Source: Ardenticatenaceae bacterium
Lineage (GTDB): Bacteria > Chloroflexota > Anaerolineae > Promineifilales > Promineifilaceae
Assembly (NCBI GenBank): GCA_020634375.1
Contig: JACKBX010000002.1
Coordinates: forward strand, 1 to 64,000
Reading direction: 5' to 3'
Length of the DNA stretch: 64,000 nucleotides
Each line of letters starts with the position of its first letter. Within the stretch, counting starts at the first letter, position 1. Shown here piece after piece: positions 8,327-16,112 of the stretch. Both the position numbers and the translations under genes were made by a program. The notes beneath the pieces were generated by a model. That model was not told the DNA's origin, did no database searches, and saw only the letters and a list, made by a program, of their open reading frames with translations.

Positions 8327-9973
8327 CTAACCGTCCATTGCTTTCAAAACATCTTCCAGCGTCAGCCAACCCCGTTTTGGATAGAGGCGGCTGATTTGTG
8401 GGGCAAAGGCGGGATGATGGGGAAGGGTAACGGCCGTTTCTCCCGCATCCAGCACGCGTCCTTCCTCTAAAATGACGACGCGCTGTGCAATTTGTGCCAC
8501 TAATTCCACGTCATGCGTCACCAACAGCAGCCCTATGCCTTGCTGCTGCCAGCGCCGCCAGATGGCGAGCAAATCCGCTTTTGCGGCATAGTCCAGGCCG
8601 CGTGTTGGCTCATCCAACAGCACCAGGTGCGGCTCGGTGACGGTGACTGCGCCTAAGGCCACGCGCTGCCGCTGTCCCACTGAGAGGTCGCGGGGGTAGG
8701 CGTCGCGCACGTCTGCTAACCCTAACTGTGCCAGCAGAACGGCCGTATCTCGCGTGGCTGCATTTATGCCGTGATTGTGCAAGGTGACGGCCAGTTCCTC
8801 GGCCACGCTGTCGGCAAAGAGCAGGTCATCGGGATTTTGCGGCAGGTAGGCCACGTCGCGGCAGATGTCGGCCACATCGCGGTTTTGGGTGGAACGGCCG
8901 TTCACCTGTACCATCCCTTCATCCCCGTGCAGCAGCCCCACGATGCACCTCAGCAGTGTGCTTTTCCCCGCGCCATTGCGCCCCAACAACGCCACCACCT
9001 CCCCCGCACCCACCGTCAGCGACACACCCTGCAAAACTTGCTGCTTGCCATAGGCAAAGGACAACCCTTGCACATCCAAAACAAGAGGAAACGCAGAGTC
9101 ACGCGGAGGAAACGCAGAGATTCGTGGAGAGGTTTGATTCATCTTATTCTCTGCGTTCCTTTGCGACTCCTCTGTGGCTTTCTGTGTTCCTCTCTTCTCC
9201 GCTTCCTCTACCGTGAGCGGCAGTGGTTCCCAGCCAAGCTGGCGGCCCAACTCTGTGACCGGCGGGACGTGTGGCAATTGGGCGGCTGCCTGTTGGGGGC
9301 TGGTGTTGAGGGTGACACGGCCGTTTGCCAGGGCCACCACACGATTGACAAAAGGCAGCACCCGCTCCAGGCGATGCTCGGCCAGCACAATGGTCAGGCC
9401 CAACGATTGGTTCAAGCGGCGCAGTGCCGCCAGCAGCTCTTCCGCTGACTGCAGGTCGAGTTGGCTTGTTGGCTCGTCTAGCACCAGCACAGCCGGGCGC
9501 AGCGCTAATGCCGTGGCAACGGCCGTGCGCTGCCGCTCCCCGCCGGATAATGTTACCAGGCGGCGCTGGCGCAGGGGCAGCAAATCCAACAGTGCCAATA
9601 CTTCTGCCACACGCTGCCGCATTTCGGTAGGGGGGATGGCCGCATTTTCCAGGCCGAAGGCAATCTCAGCTTCCACGCGGTCTAACACAGCCTGTGCTTC
9701 CGGGCTTTGCTGCACAAAACCGACATGCTGGCACAGCGTTTGCGGCCCGGCTGCCAGCGCATCCACGCCATTGACTGTAACCTGGCCGCCGATGGCCCCG
9801 CCGCTGAAATGAGGAACTAACCCGTTCAGGCAGCGCAGCAGCGTGCTTTTGCCAGACCCGGACGGCCCGGTGAGCAGCACGAATTCCCCGGCAGCCACAC
9901 GCAGCGATACATCGCGCAGCGCCGGGCGCGGGCTGCGGGGGTAGGTGTAGGTGAGGTGGGTAATGTGAATCAT
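8327..9973 (-). CDS. ecfA: ECF transporter energising subunit with two fused ABC domains (EcfA1-EcfA2)
   Basis: About 548 aa. Domain 1 starts at residue 1 with Walker A GPSGSGKST (36-44), LSGGERQR and VLDEPTSQLD. Domain 2 starts near residue 300 with GRNGAGKST, LSVGQRQR and LLDEPTRGLD. It powers vitamin uptake together with EcfT and an S component. I start at ATG 9973 (MIHITH...). An open frame continues to 10009, but those codons lie in the left end of an IS element. The linker (about residues 258-297) is encoded by an inserted palindromic repeat. The gene is the last of a cobalamin-riboswitch operon and is now cut off from EcfT by the IS, so its expression may depend on the IS or an internal promoter. 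Confidence 0.93.
   Translation of the reverse strand: MIHITHLTYTYPRSPRPALRDVSLRVAAGEFVLLTGPSGSGKSTLLRCLNGLVPHFSGGAIGGQVTVNGVDALAAGPQTLCQHVGFVQQSPEAQAVLDRVEAEIAFGLENAAIPPTEMRQRVAEVLALLDLLPLRQRRLVTLSGGERQRTAVATALALRPAVLVLDEPTSQLDLQSAEELLAALRRLNQSLGLTIVLAEHRLERVLPFVNRVVALANGRVTLNTSPQQAAAQLPHVPPVTELGRQLGWEPLPLTVEEAEKRGTQKATEESQRNAENKMNQTSPRISAFPPRDSAFPLVLDVQGLSFAYGKQQVLQGVSLTVGAGEVVALLGRNGAGKSTLLRCIVGLLHGDEGMVQVNGRSTQNRDVADICRDVAYLPQNPDDLLFADSVAEELAVTLHNHGINAATRDTAVLLAQLGLADVRDAYPRDLSVGQRQRVALGAVTVTEPHLVLLDEPTRGLDYAAKADLLAIWRRWQQQGIGLLLVTHDVELVAQIAQRVVILEEGRVLDAGETAVTLPHHPAFAPQISRLYPKRGWLTLEDVLKAMDG
9083..9200. repeat. palindromic repeat inserted in frame in ecfA
   Basis: The left arm (about 9083-9133; agaggaaacgcagagt, cacgcggaggaaacgcagag) and right arm (about 9150-9200; ctctgcgttcctttgcga, ctcctctgtggctttctgtg) are imperfect complements. 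They resemble the repeat at 5954-6092. On the minus strand the element encodes a polar linker (with EKRGTQKATEE and NQTSPRISAFP) between the two ABC domains, without breaking the frame. Confidence 0.75.
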
Positions 9974-9989
9974 CAAGAAATAATGAATA

Positions 9990-10917
9990 GCCCAAGTTGC
10001 CACCATCAAAGATGGGTAGCTTGAATAGTCCAGGTAGCCTCATTACAGTTATGGTAGCAACCCAAACCGTAAAAAGGAGACTACCATGGACAATGAAATC
10101 TTAACAATTTACTGCCTTTGTGACGATCTTTTGATCAGCGTTAACCATCATGACCATCCCCGTTGTCTGATGTCCAGCTCAGAAGTGATGGCAGTGGCCT
10201 TGACTGCCGTTTTGCACTGCGGCGGGAACTATGCCCTGGCCCGATACTGGTTGCATAAACCAGACTTAGTGCCCGTCATGTTGAGCAAGAGCCGCTTCAG
10301 CCGTCGCTTGTATCGGGTCGAGCATCATTTCATGCTTCTCTTTTACCTGTTGGCCGAAGTCTGGAAAGATAACAACGACCGCCAGATTTACTTGATAGAC
10401 ACCTTTCCTGTCCCGGTCTGCGATAACAGGCGCATCAAGCGCAATCGTATCTATGGTCGAGAAGAATATCGTGGTTACAAACCGAGTAAAAAACGTTACT
10501 TCTATGGTTTAAAGGTGCATCTCCTGGTTACCCAAACCGGCCAACCGGTGGAATTTCTCCTCTCGCCAGGTTCTGTGGGAGATGTCAGTGGCCTGCAAGG
10601 CTTTGATTTTGACTTACCGCAAGACGCTATCGTTATCGGCGATAAAGCCTACAACTTATATTGGCTGGAAGATGTCATGGCCGAAGCCGGGTTAACGTTG
10701 TTGCCGGTTCGTAAGAAAACCAGCAGACGACCGCTTGAACCTTGGGAACGGGGCCTCCAACATCAGTGTCGCCAACAGGTTGAAACAACAGGCAGTTTGA
10801 TTGAACGGAAGTTACCGAAATCTATTCATGCGACCAATGCTGAAGGCTTTGAGTTGAAGGTTAAGCTTTTTGTCATTGGTCTCAGCATTGGCCAAATGTT
10901 AAAGTAGCAACTTGAGT
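9990..10917 (+). mobile_element. IS982-family insertion sequence
   Basis: A 928-bp element. Terminal inverted repeats are GCCCAAGTTGCCACCAT (from 9990) and, on the other strand, ACTCAAGTTGCTACTTT (from 10917), matching at 13 of 17 positions. The 9-bp direct repeat TAATGAATA is found on both sides (9981-9989 and 10918-10926), as expected of a target duplication. It carries one transposase gene. It has inserted into an intergenic 'aataatgaata' palindrome between ecfT and ecfA, in opposite orientation to the operon. The intact ends suggest a fairly recent event. Confidence 0.85.
10086..10907 (+). CDS. IS982-family DDE transposase
   Basis: A 273-aa transposase catalysing cut-and-paste movement of the surrounding IS. 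The family pattern is visible: FPVPVCDNRRI near the middle, the KKRYFYGLKVHLLVT segment, the DAIVIGDKAYN motif with the second Asp, and an E-containing C-terminal part (TTGSLIERKLPKSIHAT). An AAAAGGAG ribosome site precedes the ATG. The reading frame is full length and undisrupted, so it may be active. Confidence 0.9.
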   Translation: MDNEILTIYCLCDDLLISVNHHDHPRCLMSSSEVMAVALTAVLHCGGNYALARYWLHKPDLVPVMLSKSRFSRRLYRVEHHFMLLFYLLAEVWKDNNDRQIYLIDTFPVPVCDNRRIKRNRIYGREEYRGYKPSKKRYFYGLKVHLLVTQTGQPVEFLLSPGSVGDVSGLQGFDFDLPQDAIVIGDKAYNLYWLEDVMAEAGLTLLPVRKKTSRRPLEPWERGLQHQCRQQVETTGSLIERKLPKSIHATNAEGFELKVKLFVIGLSIGQMLK

Positions 10918-11003
10918 TAATGAATAATAAATAATGAATGGTGAATTGTGAAGTTGGCGCTTTCACTTCACAATTCATTATTCCCAATTCATTATTCATT
11001 ATT
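10918..11003. repeat. inverted repeat of AATGAATAATGAAT words, split by the IS
   Basis: The left arm (taatgaataataaataatgaatggtgaattgtgaag) and the right arm (cttcacaattcattattcccaattcattattcattatt) form a long imperfect hairpin. A closely related copy lies at about 63107-63190. The IS target duplication TAATGAATA is its first word, so the IS landed at the edge of this element. The ecfT stop codon lies in the right arm. Confidence 0.75.
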
Positions 11004-12053
11004 GAACAGTCCCGGTATTGACAGCAGGGCCAGGGCCAGGCCTATGAGGGGATGGAAGGGTGGCAGGGCCAGGGTGGGGAAAGGACTGTAGCTGAGGCTG
11101 GGCCGGATGGCGGGCAGGAGGGCGATGAGCAGGGCGAGTACGGCCGTTCCCACGACCAATGAATCGCGCCAATGCCAGGAGCGGGGCTGGTAGCGGGTGC
11201 GCGGGTTGCGATGGCCCAACAGCACAAACAGGGCGACAATGCCCGCCCCACCTGCGCCAATGAGCAGCCAGCCCAGGGTTTGCTGCCACAATGCCAACAG
11301 CCAGCCGCCACAAACGGCCGTTAAACTCAACAGCAGCCCCACTTGCACCGGGATGCGCTGTGCCGAATCATTTGTTGCACCGTAGCCCCGCGCCACCATC
11401 GCCTCGGCCACGGCCAGCGCCCGTTCCATGCCGCTGATGAGCAGGGGGATGGCGACGGGCCGCCAGTCACGCCAGCCGCGCAGGCGGTGGCCGCGAATGG
11501 CCTGCGCCTGCTGGATGCGCTGCAATTGGCGGTGCGTCTCCGGCACATAGGTGATGGCGATGAGGACGACGACGCCTAAATCACGCAGCGCTCCCGGCAT
11601 CAGCCGCACCAGGTCGCTGCTGGAGACGTTGCCGCCAAATGCCTGAAAGAGCGCCAGCAGGGTGAACAACAGCAGTCCATTGATGATGCCATAGGCTGCC
11701 GCTTCCAGTGTGTATGCCCCACCCACCAGCGGCCACTGGGCAGGCAGGCGGAAGAGTACCAGTTCGCCGGCATGAATCCACAACAAATTAAAGGCGGCGC
11801 TAAATAGGATAATGATGCTGCCCAGCCGCAGCAGCGGCAACTTTAGCCCGCTGCTTTGCGGGCGTTGTGCGGCCAGCGCCGCCAGGAGCAGCAGCAGTGT
11901 GTACAAGGGATTGCGGGCCATCATGGTGAGTACGGCCGTTACCAACACCCATACGACCCAGGCGCGGGCATCCAATTTAGAAAAGGGGAGCGGAGAGAAA
12001 GGCGATGAGGCTGGAGGCTGGAGATCAGACTGTGCTGGCATTTTAGCCCTCAC
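10992..12053 (-). CDS. ecfT: ECF transporter transmembrane subunit EcfT
   Basis: A 353-aa membrane protein with several helices in the N-terminal half and two near the C-terminus. The coupling region contains the Ala-Arg-Gly signature (VAEAMVARGYGA), which contacts the ATPases in ECF transporters. It is the scaffold that joins the S component to the double ATPase. The start GTG at 12053 overlaps the stop of the phosphotransferase gene (GTGA), implying translational coupling; an internal ATG at 12041 is an alternative. The C-terminal residues are encoded by a dispersed inverted repeat. Confidence 0.9.
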   Translation of the reverse strand: MRAKMPAQSDLQPPASSPFSPLPFSKLDARAWVVWVLVTAVLTMMARNPLYTLLLLLAALAAQRPQSSGLKLPLLRLGSIIILFSAAFNLLWIHAGELVLFRLPAQWPLVGGAYTLEAAAYGIINGLLLFTLLALFQAFGGNVSSSDLVRLMPGALRDLGVVVLIAITYVPETHRQLQRIQQAQAIRGHRLRGWRDWRPVAIPLLISGMERALAVAEAMVARGYGATNDSAQRIPVQVGLLLSLTAVCGGWLLALWQQTLGWLLIGAGGAGIVALFVLLGHRNPRTRYQPRSWHWRDSLVVGTAVLALLIALLPAIRPSLSYSPFPTLALPPFHPLIGLALALLSIPGLFNNE

Positions 12054-12955
12054 GAACGAGTTCTTTGAATGGCATTGTCTACAAACTCAGCAAAGCGTTC
12101 GATAGCTGGCGGTTCAGAAATCCACCCATCCGGGCTAAACATAGGCCTTACCGCAGCAGTCAGCTCCCAAAATCCTAGATTGGCGACAGGTTGGCCCATC
12201 TCACTTTCGTATGTTGCCAAAAATGTATCTGCCGCTTCACGAAGACCGCACAGAATCATATCCATGCGGCAGTAGGCAACGTCAATACCGGCGTCCCCCT
12301 GAGATGCTTCTTCCCAATCTACGACGGCGCTAATTGAGTCGTTGTTCCATAAAACATTGCCAGACCAGTAATCAATGTGAACTAGAGACGGTTTGACTTT
12401 TATTAGGGCCGGAACGTAATCCAACGCCGCTTGCCACAATACACGTCCCTTAGGGTGGTTACTAATGTATGGGGGCATTTGTTCTGGCGATTTCAAAAAC
12501 CAGAGAACTTCACTGTTTCCATCCAACAAAAATGACGTGTCCGAATCATTAATTGGAACCCTGTGAATTTGTGCCAATGTTTTGGCGAGCTTCTCGGCCC
12601 ATTGCGCCGGATAGGGCTGCGCCATGACCAATTTGCCGGGCACATATCCGGTGACAATGTCTGGAGACCCTAATATTGTTCCGGTTTCATCTATGTACAA
12701 CGGATCGGGCACGGGCAAGCCATGCCTTTTTAAGAGCTGCAAGGTTTTGAACTCTCGACGTGCTTTTTCTCCGCGATCATAATCGCCAAAAACGGCATAG
12801 CGCCTTGTGACAATTTGAAACAGGGTGGCATCCGGCGCTTTACCGGTAACAAGCTGCGTCGAATTAGAGAAATCCCCCTCTAGCGGGTGTAGGGCAACAA
12901 ATGCAGAGCCTGGGGCAATCGTATCGAACAAGCGTTGTAGTAATTTAGTCTCCAA
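12050..12955 (-). CDS. aminoglycoside phosphotransferase-like (APH/choline kinase superfamily) protein
   Basis: A 301-aa small-molecule kinase. The catalytic motif is HIDYWSGNVLW (HxDxxxxN type), followed by the metal-binding VVDWEEASQGD; the N-lobe lacks obvious features beyond KTLQLLKRHGLPVPDPL. Family members phosphorylate aminoglycosides, homoserine, choline and other small alcohols. The start is TTG at 12955, supported by AGGAGG 8 nt upstream inside the end of the S-component gene, and the stop overlaps ecfT. It sits inside a cobalamin uptake operon, so a role in corrinoid side-chain metabolism is possible but unproven. It has none of the ACGGCCGT motifs abundant in neighbouring genes, which hints at later acquisition. 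Confidence 0.82.
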   Translation of the reverse strand: METKLLQRLFDTIAPGSAFVALHPLEGDFSNSTQLVTGKAPDATLFQIVTRRYAVFGDYDRGEKARREFKTLQLLKRHGLPVPDPLYIDETGTILGSPDIVTGYVPGKLVMAQPYPAQWAEKLAKTLAQIHRVPINDSDTSFLLDGNSEVLWFLKSPEQMPPYISNHPKGRVLWQAALDYVPALIKVKPSLVHIDYWSGNVLWNNDSISAVVDWEEASQGDAGIDVAYCRMDMILCGLREAADTFLATYESEMGQPVANLGFWELTAAVRPMFSPDGWISEPPAIERFAEFVDNAIQRTRS

Positions 12956-12957
12956 TT

Positions 12958-13770
12958 CTAGTTCCTCCTAAATTGAAAGCGGTCGCGGAAACGAACTAAC
13001 ACTTGAATGGCCGGATAGCCGAGGGCGAGGATGAGAACAGCGTTGCCCAGCCCTCGCCCAATGTCCCAGAGGAGGGAAGTGGCGGCGTAGAAGCTGGCAT
13101 AGCGGCCAAGCGTAGCTGCCAGGCTGAGACCTGGCTGCCAGCTTTGTAGGCTGCCATCATTCAAAAAGGGCCAGAAATAAAGATTGAGAATGGCGCCAAA
13201 GAGCAGCCCCCACAGGAAGCCGAAGCTGGCAAGTAGGGTGATTTGGACTTTGGGACTGCGCGGTTTGGGCAGCCAGCCAGCGGTTAATCCTACCCAACCG
13301 GCGGCGAACATCTGGTAGGGCAGCCAGGGGCCAACGCCACCGGTAATCAGCGCAGAGACCAGCAGGGTCATTGTGCCCATGAGGAAGCCGAAGCGTGCGC
13401 CAAAGACAAACCCGGCGAGGATGATGGGGGCGAAGATGGGGGACAGCCCGCCGGGGCCGGGGATGGCGACTTCGATGAAGCGCAGAACGGCCGTAACCGC
13501 TACCAACACGCCCAATGCCGCCACGATTTTTGCGCTGACTGCCTGCCCTTGCACTTCCACCAGGAGCACAGCCAACGAAAGCAGCAGCAGCAGGCTGGTA
13601 ACGAGAGGTGCGTCGGGGCGGTAGGGCGTGGGGCTAGTGGCTCCGGTTTGCTGCACCAGGTTTAGCAAGTGCGGGGTGAGGAAGGGCGCGGCAAAGGCCA
13701 GCAGCCCGGTCAGCCCGGCGACCAGGTAGAGCAGGGTGGAAAGTGTGCGTTGCGTGGTGGTTTGGAGCAT
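12958..13770 (-). CDS. ECF transporter S component, probably for cobalamin
   Basis: A 270-aa protein with about six to seven membrane helices. The segments GFVFGARFGFLMGTMTLLVSAL and GVGPWLPYQMFAAGWVGLTAGWL (separated parts of the central helices) are typical of vitamin-specific S components with small-residue packing. It provides substrate binding for the EcfT/EcfA module. The cobalamin riboswitch and the transcobalamin-like surface proteins upstream in the same operon make cobalamin or another corrinoid the likely substrate, comparable to CbrT-type S components. The 3' end of the gene contains the ribosome site of the next gene. Confidence 0.8.
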   Translation of the reverse strand: MLQTTTQRTLSTLLYLVAGLTGLLAFAAPFLTPHLLNLVQQTGATSPTPYRPDAPLVTSLLLLLSLAVLLVEVQGQAVSAKIVAALGVLVAVTAVLRFIEVAIPGPGGLSPIFAPIILAGFVFGARFGFLMGTMTLLVSALITGGVGPWLPYQMFAAGWVGLTAGWLPKPRSPKVQITLLASFGFLWGLLFGAILNLYFWPFLNDGSLQSWQPGLSLAATLGRYASFYAATSLLWDIGRGLGNAVLILALGYPAIQVLVRFRDRFQFRRN

Positions 13771-13778
13771 GTGTTTGG

Positions 13779-13846
13779 GTTACAAGTTGCAAGTTACAGG
13801 TTACAAGTTACATCAAACCCACTGTAACTTGTAACTTGTAACCTAC
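13779..13846. repeat. inverted repeat of GTTACAAGTT words
   Basis: Left arm tacaagttgcaagttacagg/ttacaagttaca, right arm tgtaacttgtaacttgtaacc. This forms a quasi-periodic hairpin between the DUF4430 gene and the S-component gene. It has the same architecture as other wordy palindromes in the window but a different sequence. Confidence 0.7.
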
Positions 13847-14418
13847 CTATTTGCTTTGGGGCGCAGGGCCAGGCCGCCAAGTAGGAGAATGATGAGGCCA
13901 AAGGCGGCGTAGGGGAGCAGGTTGGTGGGGGGAGAGGGAACGGCTGTTGCCTCTCCCCCGCTTTCTGCATCACTGCACACTTCCGCAAAATCTACGTGTG
14001 GCGGACGTATGGCATCGGTGATGGAACCCGGCCCCCATACCCAGCCTTCTATCGCGCCATCTTTTACTTGAAAGGCATGACTGCCATTGCGAGAATATTG
14101 CCAGTCGCCATCTTGCCAATGCCAGTATGACCAATAGTTGCAGTCGGCTCCTTTGCACTGGCAGAAACAGTCGTGGGTTGGGCAACCGAAATCAGCGATG
14201 CGACAGACGGCCGTTCCCTGCCCGCCCGTACTCACCTCCAATTCCAGCCCGGTGCGTTGTAGCAAATCGTACCCGCTGATGCTGGGTTCGTCGAAGCTGA
14301 CGCATTGGGAAACGGCCGTGCCATCTCCCAAAACAACGACAATGGCCGCGTGGTTGGGTTTTTGAGCCAGCACCACCGCGGACAGGAGCAAGAAGATGAG
14401 GAGAAGGAATTTATGCAT
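13843..14418 (-). CDS. DUF4430 (transcobalamin C-terminal-like) surface protein
   Basis: About 191 aa. It has an N-terminal signal peptide (KFLLLIFLLLSAVVLA), a DUF4430-type domain with the pattern VVLGDGTAVSQC...SGYDLLQRTGLELE, a Cys-rich middle (CPTHDCFCQCKGADC), a WSYWHW segment and a C-terminal membrane anchor (LLPYAAFGLIILLLGGLAL). DUF4430 corresponds to the C-terminal beta domain of intrinsic factor and transcobalamin. With the toroid protein upstream it would reconstitute a two-part cobalamin capture system on the cell surface. I start at ATG 14418, because the in-frame ATG at 14433 lies inside an inverted repeat. Confidence 0.85.
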   Translation of the reverse strand: MHKFLLLIFLLLSAVVLAQKPNHAAIVVVLGDGTAVSQCVSFDEPSISGYDLLQRTGLELEVSTGGQGTAVCRIADFGCPTHDCFCQCKGADCNYWSYWHWQDGDWQYSRNGSHAFQVKDGAIEGWVWGPGSITDAIRPPHVDFAEVCSDAESGGEATAVPSPPTNLLPYAAFGLIILLLGGLALRPKANR

Positions 14419-14429
14419 GGAAGCGATTA

Positions 14430-14475
14430 GCATTTAGCCGCTAGCTTTTAACTAATTGCTAACGGCTAAATGCTA
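14430..14475. repeat. inverted repeat GCATTTAGCCGCTAGC / GCTAACGGCTAAATGC
   Basis: Near-perfect 16-base arms separated by about 14 bases. It lies between the toroid gene and the DUF4430 gene. A sequence of similar wording (gcttttagccgttagcag) follows the solute-binding protein gene at about 22057. Confidence 0.7.
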
Positions 14476-14476
14476 T

Positions 14477-15664
14477 TTATCCTCTTTTGATTGCCCAATA
14501 GGCTCCGGCAAGGACGATGACGGCAGCAATGACGATAAAGATGAATGATGGTGCGCCGCTTTCTTCGGCGGGGGTGGTTTCGGCAGGCTGCGTTTCTGTT
14601 TGTGTAACCGGAGCCGCTTCTTCTGTGGGTGTTGGTTCTTCCGATGGAGCAACTTCGGTGGAAACAGGTTCCTTCGTAAGGGCTGGCTCTTCGCTGAGTT
14701 GCGCTGGTTCGGCAGCAATAGCCATGTCGGTGAGGACTCGGAAGGGGTACGGCCGTCCGGTCAATGCAGGGATGGCCTGTACGGTGGTGAAGAAATCGTC
14801 GAAACGGCCGTCGCCAAAGTCTGCCTGGAATGCACCGGATTCACCTTGCCAGGTTAGCAGCGCATCCATGTAAGGCGTCACGTCATCACCCAGGGCGCTG
14901 AGTGCCTGAATGGCGAGCGCTGTGCTGTTGGCGTTTTCGCCGAATCCAGCGCTGTATTCCCAGCCGCCGCCTTCTATTTGCGCCTGCCGCAAGAAGTCAC
15001 CAGCGCGAATGAGACTGTCGTCGCTCACGGATATGCCGTTCGCCACCAGAGCCATGACGGACATGGCTGTGGCATCTATGTTGCCGTTTGTACCGTAGCC
15101 ATCATCCCAGGAGCCGTCTTCTGCTTGCAGCGATTGCAACCAGGTAACGGCCGTTCCATCTACGCCGTCACCTACCCGAATTAAACCTAAGATGGCTAAA
15201 GCCTGGGTGTAGGCTGTATAGGTGTTGTACTGTCCTGTGGGAGAAATGTGTTCTGTGAGGGCTAAAGAAAGGTCTTGCCCAGTAAAGTCGTGTGGGTCTG
15301 CTCCGGCCATACTAAGGGCCAGCAATGCTTTGCCTGCGCTGCCGCCTTCACTGGCGGCGTATGCGGCCACGTCAGCAGCTTGCTCTTCAAGATAGGCCAG
15401 TGGTTTGCTGGCGTCGCCCCCGGCAGCGGCAATTGCCAACAGCGCATCAAACGTACCGGCAAAATCGGAGGGAGCCTGATTGGCTCCGGCGCTAAAGCTG
15501 CTGTAACCGCCGTCATCGTTTTGATGGGTGTTGACCAGCCAATCTAATGCGGCAGCTTGTGGGTCTGATTGGGCGAGGGTGGGGGAAACGGCCGTTGCCA
15601 GCACCCTCGCCAACAGCCCAACCATCAACAAAATGGCGAGAAATGCGAATTGTTTGCGTGTCAT
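14477..15664 (-). CDS. secreted alpha/alpha-toroid protein (transcobalamin/prenyltransferase-like repeats)
   Basis: About 395 aa. It has a signal peptide, then repeated alpha-hairpin units with the prenyltransferase/squalene-cyclase-type QxxDGxW pattern (NDDGGYSS, EDGSWDDGYG, EGGGWEYSAG), a Thr/Glu/Pro-rich stalk and a C-terminal membrane helix (FIFIVIAAVIVLAGAYWAI). The catalytic DxDD of cyclases is absent, as in the cobalamin-binding toroids of intrinsic factor and transcobalamin. With DUF4430 next door it is probably the alpha part of a surface corrinoid receptor. I chose ATG 15664 because GGAGG is 6 nt upstream and the signal peptide follows at once. The open frame to 15772 only runs through the terminator. 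Confidence 0.85.
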   Translation of the reverse strand: MTRKQFAFLAILLMVGLLARVLATAVSPTLAQSDPQAAALDWLVNTHQNDDGGYSSFSAGANQAPSDFAGTFDALLAIAAAGGDASKPLAYLEEQAADVAAYAASEGGSAGKALLALSMAGADPHDFTGQDLSLALTEHISPTGQYNTYTAYTQALAILGLIRVGDGVDGTAVTWLQSLQAEDGSWDDGYGTNGNIDATAMSVMALVANGISVSDDSLIRAGDFLRQAQIEGGGWEYSAGFGENANSTALAIQALSALGDDVTPYMDALLTWQGESGAFQADFGDGRFDDFFTTVQAIPALTGRPYPFRVLTDMAIAAEPAQLSEEPALTKEPVSTEVAPSEEPTPTEEAAPVTQTETQPAETTPAEESGAPSFIFIVIAAVIVLAGAYWAIKRG

Positions 15665-15744
15665 CATGAACCTCCAAATTGCTTTAGATTGATTCAATCT
15701 TTGAGATTGAACCAATCTTGGGTTAAGTGTGGCTGGGGAGGAAG

Positions 15745-15780
15745 GCAACAAAAAACCCGATGCATTTCGCATCGGGTTGG
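15745..15780 (-). terminator. intrinsic terminator of the cobalamin riboswitch
   Basis: Read on the minus strand: 10-bp stem AACCCGATGC / GCATCGGGTT with a 5-nt loop, followed directly by a T-run (to about 15751). It lies between the riboswitch aptamer and the toroid gene and would stop transcription when cobalamin is bound. Confidence 0.9.
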
Positions 15781-16056
15781 GATAGCTGCTTCAGCTAAAA
15801 CATGTTTACAACATAGCTCCCAACCCCTGTCCACGAGGGCAGAAACTCATCTAAGGCGGGCGACCTGACTTATTAGTTGGTGGTCGGTTGCTGGTTGTTG
15901 ATTTTAAACCAACTACAACAGACAAACTAACTACCAGACTAAATCACAGTGGCGGGACCGCGCTGGACTCTTCCTGCTCGTAGCTAATTGCTAATAGCTA
16001 AAATCACCAGCTTCGCCTTTAAGCCTTGCCATCCGGGACAAAGGCACCTTAGATAG
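15781..16056 (-). ncRNA. cobalamin (B12) riboswitch
   Basis: On the minus strand the order of conserved elements fits an AdoCbl-type riboswitch. GGTGCC with surrounding bases occurs at the 5' end (about 16050-16043), followed by a stem region. The near-invariant B12 box GCGCGGTCCCGCCACTGT lies at about 15962-15945. Further on, TAAGTCAGGTCGCCCGCC (about 15873-15856) corresponds to the AAGCCAGGAGACCUGCC element. The terminator follows. It controls the operon of toroid, DUF4430 and ECF transporter genes and is the strongest evidence for the substrate. Confidence 0.93.
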
Positions 16057-16112
16057 GTTTTTGACTATAAATTTGTTAACTGTTGCGAGTGTAACAGATG
16101 GGAAATTGGGCG

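Noticed and set aside
9973..10009. ecfA start at 10009
   Set aside because: Those codons lie in and next to the IS left end; the ABC domain starts naturally at ATG 9973.
15664..15772. N-terminal extension of the toroid protein
   Set aside because: The extra frame runs through the riboswitch terminator and has no ribosome site; ATG 15664 follows GGAGG and starts a proper signal peptide.
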